A DNA stretch of 64,000 nt from Zea mays. Taxonomy: Eukaryota > Streptophyta > Magnoliopsida > Poales > Poaceae. This document shows, one piece after another, positions 34,109 through 45,071 of the stretch. The DNA lies in contig NC_050099.1 in the NCBI RefSeq assembly GCF_902167145.1, positions 8,694,434 through 8,758,433 of the forward strand, written 5' to 3'. A program made the position numbers and the translations under genes. Under the pieces are notes generated by a model. That model had not been told where the DNA came from. It saw only the letters and a list, made by a program, of their open reading frames with translations, and did not search any database. The first letter of the stretch is position 1; each line of letters opens with the position of its first letter.

Positions 34109-35930
34109 AACAGCAGACCTTGTGGAGGGTGTTATGCAAGGTAGGAATGGGACAGTGTTCTACTATGGAGCTACAGGGGCTGGCAAGACCTACACCATGC
34201 TTGGGACAATGGAAAACCCCGAGGTAATGGTGCTTGCAATGAATTATTTGTTCTCCAAGGTGACGCAGAAGAACCACTCAATTAAGCTATCATACCTCGA
34301 GATATACAATGAGACGGTGAGTGATTTGCTGTCTCATGGTAGCCCCCTTAACCTGAGAGAAGATAAGCAGGTACATGAACTGAAATGCTTGACCATGTCT
34401 TAACTATTGAAAGCAAGTTTTGTTTAGTGAATTTACTTACTACTAAGATTCTTAGCTGTAAGTATTGGATATGGTAAAAGGATAATCCTGTTGTAAGTAT
34501 TGGATATTACAAGTGGATTGAGTAGTAAAATGCATCAGTTCTAAACACATGGCCTTTTTGTACTTTTTCTCCACATGTTTTGGACTTTGGTAATCCTCCT
34601 TAATAGCTAACCAAAAAAGGTTTGGGGGCATTTCAGGCAATTGTTGCTGCTAGTCTTACCCAAAGAAATGTATACTCCATGGATGAGGTATAAGTTGGTT
34701 CTTAGGCATGATTAGCTTGCAGTGGTTTGAAGCAAAAATGAGAGGAACATTCTTAGCTGATTACATATGCTTGTTTTCTAGGTCATGGAGTTACTTTAGA
34801 AAGGCAACAAGAATCGAACAACTGAACCGACTCGAGTAAACGAGACCTCATCGCGTTCTCATGCGATACTGCAGGTAAAAACTCATACACATGCTTGACC
34901 TATGGGGAATAATTTCTAGAGTAAAATCACTCACCACCTTTGGCATTTTACAGGTTGTCATAGAATACAGATCCTTGGATGGAGTTAACGTAAAACGAGT
35001 TGGGAAACTATCTCTCATCGATCTTGCTGGATCCGAAAGAGCTCTAGCAACAGATCAACGCATGCAGAGGTCAATCGAAGGAGCAAATATTAACCGCTCT
35101 CTTCTTGCATTCAGCAGCTGCATTAGCGCCCTTGTGGAGGGCAAGAAGCACATACCATATCGCAATTCCAAGCTGACCCAACTCCTTAAGGACTCGGTTG
35201 GAGGAGCCTGCAACACCGTCATGATCGCCAACATTAGCCTCTCTAACCTTTCATTCTGTGAGACACAGAACATGCTTCACTAAGCTGATCGTGCCAAGGA
35301 GATAAAAACAAAGGTTTGATACTATTAATCTGTGAGTAAAACGTTGCACATTCTACTATGTAATAAAAGCTCATGACATAGTGGAACCATCTTGTTGTTT
35401 TGCAGACGCAACAAACCACTGTGAATGAGGAGGTTCTGGACCAACCAGACTCTGAAAGTATGCTTGTACTGGAGCTTCAGAAGGAAAACCGCGTGCTGAG
35501 GGAGCAGTTGGCGAAGCAACAGCATAAATTACTGACTGCCAAGGCTCAGCTACTCACTTCAAAAACCTCGCCACAACGATCTCCTGCTCCACTGTCTCAC
35601 GTCTCAACTCCAGGATCAACCCAAAGGAAGACCAGACAATCTATCTTGGCTGGTGGTGGTGGGAACTACTTCAGCACACTGGACTCAAAGAGGCATGCAG
35701 CCGACAACGCACAGGTCAGGGAGCTACAGAGGAAAGTGAGCACGTTGGAGCCCGAGATCAAGAAGATGAAAAAGGAGCACCTACTGCAGCTGAAGCGGAA
35801 GGACGACGAACATCAGAGGCAACAACCCTTCAGTTCTTGCTGCCAACGGAAGAAAGACTCGAAGCCACGTGGCAATAGAGACACCAAAGAAAGCATCCTC
35901 CAAGCTGCTTCAGGCATAGGCATATAATAT
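34109..35930 (+). pseudogene. Kinesin-8-type motor gene fragment, decayed, introns retained
   Basis: Five exon-like blocks with matching GT/AG borders: 34109-34370 (P-loop GATGAGKTYTM), 34637-34687, 34782-34874 (switch I NETSSRSHA), 34954-35313 (switch [10 protein letters not shown], then [13 protein letters not shown]) and 35406 to about 35930 (coiled coil LELQKENRVLREQLAKQQ). Order and sequence fit the microtubule motor domain and neck of plant kinesin-8 (KIN-8). The N-terminal motor exons and the tail are missing. TAG at 34797-34799 replaces an expected Gln, and TAA at 35281-35283 interrupts the end of the motor (expected Trp). Retained introns exclude a processed copy; it is a duplicated or transposon-captured genomic fragment. 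Family assignment comes from recognised residues, not a search. Confidence 0.85.
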
Positions 35931-36416
35931 AACCCTCCAGTTCTCCGTGCACACACAAGATCAATGGAGGCTTTTGAGTGCTTGTCTTAGTTCCTATTGA
36001 CACTCCTCTCGTTGCATTTAACTTCCTTGCAGCCAGGATTTGCACGGCAAACATCGACCCATCAAAGATTCACATGAAAGACTGCCTACAACTCATTCAT
36101 TACTAATTGGAGTTTAGTCGAAATACATCGTAATGTTTTTTAGTTTTTTTATCCATATTGAGTTACTGGAACTGTTTTATTAAAATTAACTTGAGGCAGA
36201 GTTTTCCTTTTCTTCGGAACATATAAGTTTTTTTCCCATCTTAACTCAGATGATGGGTGTTACATTGTATATTCTAGACTAGAGGGCCCTTGCATTGCAT
36301 GCCTAATAAATTAGGAAATATCTAGCTGATTTTCTGTAACCAGCAAATCTTCTGCTAACAGTTTTCATAAATGCCATTTTTTGTGAGCTCGTGATTTGTT
36401 TGATTGTCTTTCTAGA

Positions 36417-36822
36417 GTTGAAGACTATGCGGCTTACTATCGGTGGACATCATGCAACGCCTACTATGCTGGTTATTATGCCGAGTGTAGAATCAATTGA
36501 ACCACCCACTTAAAGGATAACCGAAACACCAACTGATGAGCCAGCTGAAAAAAATGTTGCACCAACTGAAGAACCAGCTGAAAATAACAGAGACAACATC
36601 TAAAAATACAGCTGAAGGGTCAATAAAAAATGCAAAAGAAGGGACACCCAAAAGGGTAGTTGAGGAACTAATTGAAGAGGTAGATGAAAGTATTTCCGTC
36701 TCATCAACTGTGCTAAAGGAGGAGGAAAACACCTCACTTGTTGAAGGAAGCAGTAGAGACCCGGAGGAAGATCATTTGGAGTCTGCAGCTACTAATCTTC
36801 AGCCTGGCAGTGACACTTGCAT
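36417..36822 (+). pseudogene. Decayed exon of an unrecognised acidic/Lys-rich protein
   Basis: After a TTTCTAG acceptor near 36416 a protein-like frame reads through an acidic repeat (PTDEPAEKNV, then PTEEPAENN). It is interrupted by TAA near 36512 and by a +1 shift near 36600. After the shift it continues EGSIKNAKEGTPKRVVEELI and further acidic sequence to a consensus donor ATT|GTAAGT at 36823. The internal E/PA repeat and the splice borders suggest a real former exon. I do not recognise the family and no function is assigned. Confidence 0.4.
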
Positions 36823-37783
36823 TGTAAGTTACAATTATTGTTCTTTTAGCATTATGCTTAGTTGTTCCTCATCCAATATTATTTATTATTTATACGTTAT
36901 CAACGTAAAATTATTAAGAGATTATCCGCATGACTATAGGCAAGGGAAGAGTTGCTAGATCAGAAATTTTTATATAATTAACCTCCAAATATAGTTAGCA
37001 TGACCAAAAGGTTTACCAAAAACTTATTAAATAAGATATTTTTTACAAATGTTATTGTTGAACTATTAACCTCAGTATCACTCAAATTTTAATGACTAAT
37101 CATTGTAATAGAAGTTTTATGTTAACATTCTGTTGATGGATCCTAATTACTATGTGCTGATTAGCACCTTTCAACAATGTCATTTGTTTACTGCGTCATC
37201 TGAGTTACTGTTTATTTCTCCTTTTCCCCTGTACACGGAGCACATAAGGCCACCAAGTTGAGGATCACAAGCTTTGTCCATGGTTCAAATGGTCTGGGAA
37301 ACTAGGATTTCCCTCCATCAGCTACCAAGCCTATAGATCAGTCGGTTGCTGCCTTCCTCGTTGAGCAACCAAATTTGTACCCTAGACAAGTTACCATTGC
37401 CGCTCCTCCAGCTCTGTGAACCGCCCGCCCGCCGCAATCCGTTCACCTTTTTTCGCTGCCGAACCCGCCCCTCCCCCGGCATCGCAGCTTCTCTCGCCTC
37501 CTAAGACGCATCCCTCGCCCCCCATCATAGCCGCGGGCTCCCACAAGCATCACCCCTCCCCTTCCAAGGCATCACAGTCACGGGCGTCCTCCCGCTTCTC
37601 TAGCCCTGCCCTGTCCCGACGCGCTGGCACCCACCCGAGGCACCCGCAGGAACTCCATCCATCTGGGTTCAAGAGGGCCGCCGCCCCGTTAGCGTCCTCA
37701 TCACCGGCGCCACCTGCTGCAATTTTGAAGTTCGGTCAAGGTTTTGACACTCACATCATTCCCTCCATCTCCTCGTTTACATA
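36823..37783 (+). other. Intergenic sequence with a GC-rich, Pro/Ser-rich open stretch
   Basis: AT-rich to about 37380. Then comes a GC-rich stretch with an open frame (about 37416-37793, Pro/Ser/Ala-rich) that has no ATG near its start and runs into the Helitron end. This composition resembles a decayed plant 5' exon or low-complexity leader. I cannot name it. Confidence 0.4.
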
Positions 37784-38490
37784 TCTCTACTAACTATTAA
37801 GGAGTTATTGTAGACTGCCCCCGCCGCTACCGAATGCCTGCTGCTGCCGCTACCACACGCCCGCCCGCGTGAAACGCCCGCACGCCCGCCTGTCCGCCGC
37901 AGCGCATGCTCCACGCATCCCGCCGCGAACCCCCGCCACGAAATTTGCCGTGAATCCCTCCGCTACCGAATCGCCCGCAGGCAGATCAACAAGTCGAACC
38001 GCAGTCCAACTGTCCAAGCAAGGCACGTCGGTCCAAGGGCACGAGCACACCACGCTGTTGGCCCAGCTGCGCTCCTCCTCCTCCGAGTCCGAGATCTGAA
38101 GGCGCGAGAGGAAGGAAATGGGCAAAAGGATCCAGCAGCACCCCGTGCGTGCGGTGGTTAACTCGTCCCAGATATCGGCGCGGCGCGGCGCCTCCCTCCT
38201 GGCCCTGCCAGCGAGAGCACGGTCCGATGAAGCAGCGGCCGTTCCTGGACCAGCGACGGCCGTCGTTCAAGCGCCGGTGGCAGCAGCGGGCGTGGTAGGT
38301 GCACCTCTTGCTCTCCCTCCTCCTCGCCCACGCATGTGACCTCCTCCTCGCTGTCCTCCTTGGCTCCCCTGACCCCGACACCTCGCCGTCCACCTCCGCC
38401 GCGTCCTTCGGATCCGAGGCCACCTCCTCCCCTCTCCTCAGTCAGGTAACCATGTCCATCTGCTGGTACCTTTGATTTTACTCGGGCTAG

Positions 38491-38817
38491 TCCCTCCAGC
38501 AGTGTTGCCACTCTGCCCAACTATCCGAGACATGGATTGCCAGCTAGCAGTAGCAACAAGCAGTCCTCTTTTGGAGCGCTTTTCCCGAACAGAAGTGCTA
38601 ATGTAATGGGTATTTTTACTTGTCAAAGTTCGGCTAACGAAGGTAAGGTTCGAGTGAATTTGGAGGCAATGACTACATGTCCATATTTGTAGCTTACCTG
38701 TGATCTGACCACTCGTGACAATTTCAACTTGCAGGAATAGCAAATGTTGGTGTGCAGTTTCAGGACTCAAGTGTCCATGGACTGCAGAAATTGCCATTCA
38801 AATCGATGACTCATTAG
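38491..38817 (+). pseudogene. Captured two-exon fragment of an unrecognised gene
   Basis: Exon 38491-38609 follows CGGGCTAG and encodes a Ser-rich, ordinary-looking segment (NYPRHGLPASSSNKQSSFGA), ending in phase 1 at ATGG|GTATTT. The next acceptor, ACTTGCAG, leads to 38735-38817 in matching phase (IANVGVQFQDSSVHGLQKL) and TAG at 38815-38817. Phase agreement across the intron supports a real former gene. The stop may be native or a decay product. Family not recognised. Confidence 0.4.
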
Positions 38818-39493
38818 CATCCTACACTGCCTGGTGATCGAATCCGTGTCACCTGTATGAATGTTGGTGGATTGAACTTGCAATGTTGTTACAACCTGAC
38901 TTGACTACCACAATATCAATGTGGAGGTAGTCTTTGAGATGGCTACAAAGTTACATTGAACATTTTTTGCCACATCTAAAATCTGTACCTGGGATGTCCT
39001 CAAGTAAAGACAGTCATTTGAATATGCATGATTAGTTGTGTGCAACCAAAACATTTACATCCTCCTTGCAAGAAAAAAACATTTATGCCCAGCTATTGGA
39101 CGATGTTCCTGCTTTCAGCATTTTAATAGCAATATACGTTTGGTAAAAGCGAGAAATGTTGAGATTACTATTGAATGATACTTATAACAATATCTTGATG
39201 CTATTTCCTAAATCAATTATCCTCATTTGACATACATTGTTGAATCTCCTGACATGCCCATGGCACTTGAATAGGTGGAGAGTTTTTTGTGGGCGGAGCT
39301 GGGCTTTTTGGAGTTATCTGCTTGTGTCATCGGTTGCGAATGTCAGTAGCTAAATTCTGCGAGGTGCTAAAGGATTGTCCTAACTATTTTCTTGGTTTCA
39401 CATTTAACACTGCCATATATTTTTTCTTCTGGTAAAGTTATCCACTTTATGCCTAAAATTTTAAAGTTATGTGTTTGCATACGCTTGTTACAG

Positions 39494-40400
39494 CATGCTG
39501 GAGGAATTCCAGAAAAAGCTGGTGAAATTGTCTGCTTGGAGAATGGCATGAGTATTGCACAATGGTTCAAATTCTGCATAGGGGTGAGTTTTGCATCAAG
39601 CCATGGTCCCATCTGTTGTAGTTTGATTGGTCTAAGTTACATATTAGTAGAATTAAATGCCTTTTGTCCATGAATTAGTTACAAAATATAACTCATGTAA
39701 AAGACTTACTACAACAATGAATTAGTTGTAAGACTTCATTATACAATATAAAATAGTGAAAAGCTAAAGAGCATAAGCATAGTTGCAGCTCTTGGCAAGG
39801 TCGGGTCAAGTTATGGTTCCAGTTTGTAATTTCCTACGGGTTTGTGTAGGATCCTTGGGGAACATGCTCAGCAAGATCCCCTCTTTTGTAAGGCTTTTCT
39901 TCCTCTCTATTATAAAGGATGCGCAGTTCTCCTACACGTTCGATAAAAAATAGCGAGTACAACTGTCCTTATTTAGTTGTGCTCTTCCTGCACACCCTTT
40001 TCTTTGAGACATTTTTCTCTCTTTATGGACAAAACAAAGCTTAGGGATGCACAGTTCTAGCATGACTGATGTACATGTTGTGAACAACCTTTTTGTTGCA
40101 GTTCAAACATTTATGCAGAGCTTTCATTACATACCCCCTTTGTATGTATCTAGGTCGGAGGATCTATTGCTAACACCAGGTGTGATTGGCCGGAATGGGC
40201 ACATATGAAAAGTTCTCCAGAAGAACACATATTGAAAAGTCTTGCATCAAGAAACAGTGGAACAGGAAAAATGGGGTTGTTAAGTAGATATGGAAAAATC
40301 ACTGGACATATGAACAAATCGACTTATTCCAGTGATCTGTCCATTGAGGGTGGAGGGCACACTAATGTTAACAAACCGACTTATTCCAAAGTTACAGCAA
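39494..40400 (+). pseudogene. Captured exon pair of an unrecognised gene
   Basis: Exon 39494-39583 (30 codons, HAGGIPEKAGEIVCLENGMS within it) is bounded by TTGTTACAG and GGG|GTGAGT. A second block starts at 40154 after TGTATCTAG in matching phase 0 and stays open well past 40280 (DWPEWAHMKSSPEEHILKSL within it) before drifting into GC-rich sequence. Both look like conserved coding sequence. I do not recognise the family, and they may belong with the fragment at 38491. No 5' or 3' end of a gene is visible. Confidence 0.45.
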
Positions 40401-40769
40401 GTTATTACTACTCATGGCAATGCACGGGCACATATGAGGCAGGCGTAGAGGCAGGAGGTGGGGGACGGGGACACGGTGGCGCAGGGGCGAGCAGCGCGGG
40501 AGCTCGCGCGGGTCCCGCCAGATCTCGGGGCGGGCGAGTGGGGACACGCGTAGGCAGCGACGGAGGAAGCGCAGCGGGCGCGAGGATAGGCGGTGCGTGG
40601 CGAGGTGCGGGGCAGGGCGTTGGTACGGATGTGGTGGACATCGGGGAGGCGACAGACCGAGGTGTGCTGTGGTGGGGACAACGGTGGCGGGTGACAGGGT
40701 GGCCGGGTCGGGGTGGGGGTGCGACCGGTGGAGTGTGGCAGTAGGTGGTGCGGGGGAGGTGGAGGTGGT
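40400..40769 (+). other. GC-rich, G-biased stretch without a recognised gene
   Basis: Strongly G-rich top strand with open frames on both strands from composition alone. It lies between the captured exon pair and the F-box fragment and may include degraded leader of the latter. Confidence 0.4.
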
Positions 40770-40889
40770 GCTCTGGTACTCTGGTCCGATGGCGGTAGCG
40801 GTGCAGTCGCGGCGATGGTACTCCTCTACCTCGACCAGTCGGAGATCTGCCAGGTGGCTCGCCTCAACAGCGCCTTCCGTGGCGCAGCC

Positions 40890-40894
40890 TCGGC
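40890..40894 (+). repeat. Target site duplication of element C, left copy (TCGGC)
   Basis: TCGGC precedes TGTGACGG at 40895 and recurs at 54484-54488 after ...GTGTTACA. Collapsing the duplication restores the F-box reading frame exactly. Confidence 0.95.
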
Positions 40895-41247
40895 TGTGAC
40901 GGAACCTCCCAAGTCATTAGGCCCACCTACAGTTGTCCTTGTCCAACGGACCTCAGACAACCCTGCAGGTGTTCCTGAATCACTTGACAAGTTCGATATC
41001 TGCTTTTCTTACCTTTCCCAAGAGCGTTTCACCCGTCACGCAGACATTACAAGCATCGGAGTTACGAAAATGCGGAAGCAATTACATTAACTTACCTTTA
41101 TTTAAAAGTAAGACGGACTTGAATATTTACAGACCAGAATATAACATACGGGTGTAGAGTATTATTATTACAAGCCAAGGGAGGCAAAAACCCTCCCGAT
41201 AATTTTTAAACAAAAGTTTTTATGGAGGATCCTTTCCTCCCGCAGCT

Positions 41248-42488
41248 TTACTCTTGGTTTTCTTCTTTTGAGACCACCTTGGAACAGAAACAACAAAAGT
41301 TTTCTTCACCTAAAACCAATAGGGAATAAAACCCTGAGTATGGAATTACTCAGCAAGACTTACCTGACTAAAGAAAAGACTCTCAAGGGTATGCTGGTTA
41401 TAAGGGAGTCAAGGTAAGGTTTCTCAATAATCAAAGATTCTGTTTGCAGAAATGCTTACTAAAAGTGGATCCTTAAAAATCCAGTTTTATTTGGCAAGTT
41501 AAGTGAAATTACCTGTAACTAGAGTTCTTTCTACCCTAGTTCATTCACTTGACCTGTACTAGCCAATTTCTTAACAACCTCTTCTCTTTACTAGAGTTAT
41601 ACGTATAGGTCAGTGACCAAGTCTTCATAACCGCGAAGGTACGGCGATCCGAATCGATTATACTCAGCTGAGGATCTCCAATCACACGACATATGTAGCA
41701 CTTAACCCTTGCATATGTCAACCCGCCACCGGGGTTCTTAAGACCAGATCAGGTTCACGCCAACCGAAAGCACAGATACACCACCGTCCAGCCTCTTGCC
41801 ACGGAGGGTACACGCTACTCTCGCAATCTGTCCACTCCCATTGCGTGGTATCTTATTCTGGCCTTAGTCTGCGCGAGGCAAAGCTTACCCATGACAAGGC
41901 ATGTGACTAGTTAAAGGGTCCTCGATCATCAAGCCTACATCGACACGGTCCTTAATCGACTCAGACGGAGACACTACACTGAGACTCTCTTCTCGTGCAA
42001 GTCACCCGCCTAGTCTCAGCTTTATCATTTCAAATCCCAAAGTTTGGTACCTGGCAGAGGTACATCTTTTTCGATGTTGAACCCATCATGGCCATGATGG
42101 ATCGACCATCAAGTTTTGTTTTCAAAAACAACCCTCCCACTTTGTACATCATCTTTTGTAAAAGCAAAACATTTTGTTTTGCTAAAGCAAGACTAAGAAT
42201 AAGAAAAACCTTTTGTAAAACAGGGATTCCAAGGAAGGTAATCAAATTCAAGGAAGGTAATGCAGGAATTGTTTTAGCATTCAACTCCTATCACCTAATG
42301 CATCAAGCAAGTGAGAAAGATTTTATAAGCATCAAGGAGGTGGCAAATGCACTGGGGCTTGCCTTGGTTTACAGGTGAATCAGGCTCAGATCCGCAAATG
42401 TCAAAATAGAAACAACTGCCTGCATGATGTTCCGCAGGTGGTGGTGTTGAAGTCTTCTCTTCTTCTACTTCAACTTCTTCCTCATTTT
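41248..42488 (-). other. LTR C (3' copy) hidden mini-gene: exon 1 42488-42363, GC-AG intron, exon 2 41309-41248
   Basis: On the minus strand exon 1 follows TTATATTTAG. Two bases finish a codon, then 41 open codons begin with the very acidic NEEEVEVEEEK and end SEPDSPVNQ in phase 1 at CAAG|GCAAGC (GC donor). The 1053-bp intron ends ATTGGTTTTAG. Exon 2 starts GT and encodes EENFCCFCSKVVSKEENQE before TAA at 41250-41248. A CTGAGTA...TACTCAG hairpin at 41334-41353 lies just before the acceptor. Phases and donor type equal those in LTRs A, B and D. Confidence 0.6.
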
Positions 42489-43610
42489 CTAAATATAACC
42501 ATACATAAAAATGAATGCCCATGTAATGCTCATGAGAGTGCAAAGATAATAAGAGTTTATTATCTAAGGTCTTGAATACAATTTTCCTTCATGGTTCTCA
42601 GAGAAACTAGGGTTTCCGGAGTTAGTAAAGGAATTCAAAGGGCAAGGCAGGGTTTTGGGGTCTAGGTATCAAACAAGGTCCAAATCATACCAAATTCTAC
42701 CCAAAGCTTCTAAATAATGTTTAGAGTTCATATAAAAAGTTTGGCGAATTTTGGAATTATTATCTAATTTCTAAAAATCCAGAAACAAGGTTTTAGGCTA
42801 TTTTAAATGCTCCAAAATTCCCTATTTGTCCTAAAAATCATGAAATTATTTTTATTAAATTCTATGGAAAATTAGGAATCTATCAAAATTGGTATGACAT
42901 TTTTACCATTTTTCTACAATTTTCTAAAATTGTTTTAGTTCTGGCAGAAAAAGAAAAAGAAAAACGGTGAACAGTCCTGGGCCGAATCTAGCCCAGACGG
43001 CCCAAACCCAGGTGGAAAGCGCGTGCCCGCGCCCGCGCCCACGTGCTGCAGACTTTGCAAAAATTCCCACACGATTCAACTATTTTATTAAGAGTCCTAC
43101 CTACTATTCCCTATGTCACTGACTTTTTCACTTAAACCCTCCGCCTTTCTGTTCTTTACATGCCGAGATCCTCGACGTTGAGCGGTGTTGCAGAGCTCCG
43201 GGGAGCTCGCGTACCGGCCGATTTGCGCAAGGACTGGCACCCTTCTTTGGCCTAAACCAAATTCGGGATCTAATGAACGTTTCCCCCAACCTAATTCCAA
43301 GAATAGTTAACCGGTTGGCTTTGGCCATGGCGACCGTGGGCATCGCGGACAGTTAAACGCGTTCCTGGCGATCATTGGCTTTCTAGTTCAATTGGGTGGG
43401 TCGATGAGCATCACAGGCACATGAGAACACTTAAACGAGGGAGCAAAAGGTTTGAATTGACCTGAATTGCACTGGCCACGGCGAGGGTGTTCTTGCGGTG
43501 GGTTAGAGAAGATTTGGGGGAAATTCGAAATTCAAGCTCTCGGTTGCAAGATTGGAGGCAATACTGGGTGGTGTGGTGCGTGATGATCTTGCGGAGCTTA
43601 CGGAGGGCTC

Positions 43611-43618
43611 AATTTATA
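43611..43618 (-). promoter_or_regulatory. LTR C (3' copy) TATA box
   Basis: Minus-strand TATAAATT, followed by GAGCCCTCCG and a leader. It is conserved in the other LTR at 53176-53183. Confidence 0.6.
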
Positions 43619-44920
43619 CTAAGCGAGAGTGGTGGCCAGTAATTGGAGCGATGACGAGCGGCGGTCGGAGGAGGGAAAGTTCACTAGCGCGTGTGATTGG
43701 TGGCAAACCCCGGGGCAAGGCCTTAGGTAATAGAAGGACGGTGTGTTGCGATCGACTGCAACGTGGTAAGATGGCTGACGGCGTGGCATAACTGGAAAGA
43801 ACGGCGGCACGCCGGTGATGGACATGCGGCCACGTCGCCGGTAAGTGGATGAGCGACAGAGTGGCTACTTTGCTCCAAGATCATCCACGGTGAGATCTTT
43901 TCTCCAGAGGATCGTTATCTGTGTTTAGCTGGGTGGGAATCACGGCGCCGGCGTGAATCCGAGCGCGCGATCGCCGGTGGCGAGGGGCTGAGCTGGCGAC
44001 CTGATCCCTTCATTGTACCATCGAATTCTTCTTTAGTGCGCCTGACAGCCAAGGTTTAGGGTCAAATCTCTCTCAATTTTCTATGGCAACCAGTTGATCG
44101 ACCAGTAACAAAGTTGTTGTCTGATGATCCAACAACAATCTTGCTATAGCAATCATAACCAGATAATGATTGGATCATGATCAAATTTATGCTCAAAGAT
44201 GGCTTCATCACACTGTCACACCAGAATTCAGTCCCTAGACAGCCTGACAGCCCATCTTTGGGTGTATTTTTCTCCAATTTCTTCACCACAACCATGCTTA
44301 CTCTCTTAAGCAAAGTTATTCTCCTTTGATAGGTGTACAATATTGATGTGGTGACCTAGGGTAAATTCTAAATAATTTGGAAGATATAAAACTCCAAAGT
44401 TGAGTCAATGTCACTGAATTTCAGACTTAGGTTCATAGGGTTTAAGTGGTGCTTTTTGCAAATAAGTCCAACTCACAACCTTTGACTTGGGAATCCTCAA
44501 TTATGTGATCCATATGCCTTGAGGTACTTTAATACCTTGGTTTTTGCACTTTAGTCCAAAAGTGCACTGATTTTGCACTTAGCCCCCTAGGGATTTGGTT
44601 TAGGGTTTTCCTAGGGTCCTTTTTAGGGTTTTTGGTATTTTAGAGGTGTGAATGTAATTTAAGTCCATTCTTAGTAACATTTTATGACTATTTCACTTAA
44701 GCTTTAGGGTTTTCTCTTTTTGGATTTTGTTTTACCCTTCTAAACCCCATTTAGGGTTAAGTACCCTACTCTAGGGTTTTATTTGCAAAATGCCATATCA
44801 ATACAACTTGTTTGAAACTTTTACCTAGTGAATGCATTCTAGGTGTATCAATCACATGAAATGCTGATGCTTATGATGTTATGCTCAAGTTTTAGTGACA
44901 GTAACACCAGGGGTGCTACA

Positions 44921-44940
44921 TCCTTCCCCGCATAAAAGAA
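44921..44940 (-). other. Element C polypurine tract
   Basis: On the minus strand TTCTTTTATGCGGGGAAGGA abuts the LTR start TGTAGCACC. The preceding TCGGGATGAGATTC resembles the ATCTCGGGACGAGATTC found before the tract in element B. Confidence 0.75.
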
Positions 44941-45071
44941 TCTCATCCCGAGATTAAAAGTCCTAGGGCAAGTAGTGGAAAAGGAAATGCTTCACATTTT
45001 TATTTCCTGATTTTTTTACAAGGCAGGGGTGGTTTGGGGCTCATTCCTTTATTACAACAATTTTATACACT

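Larger units (their letters stand above)
40895..44920 (-). repeat. LTR C, 3' copy (4026 bp)
   Basis: Read on the minus strand it starts TGTAGCACCCCTGG, a mutated form of the terminal inverted repeat kept in the other copy, and ends ...GGTTCCGTCACA. It has a TATA box at 43611-43618, a leader, and the mini-gene module (exons 42363-42488 and 41248-41309). The strand between about 43000 and 43900 is moderately GC-rich. Confidence 0.93.

Noticed and set aside
37416..37793. 125-codon Pro/Ser-rich plus-strand frame as a gene
   Set aside because: No ATG, low complexity, and it runs across the Helitron boundary at 37784.
43552..43791. 79-codon plus-strand ORF repeated at 53117 in LTR C
   Set aside because: It is antisense to the LTR leader and promoter (TATA on the minus strand at 43611), present twice only because the LTR is duplicated.
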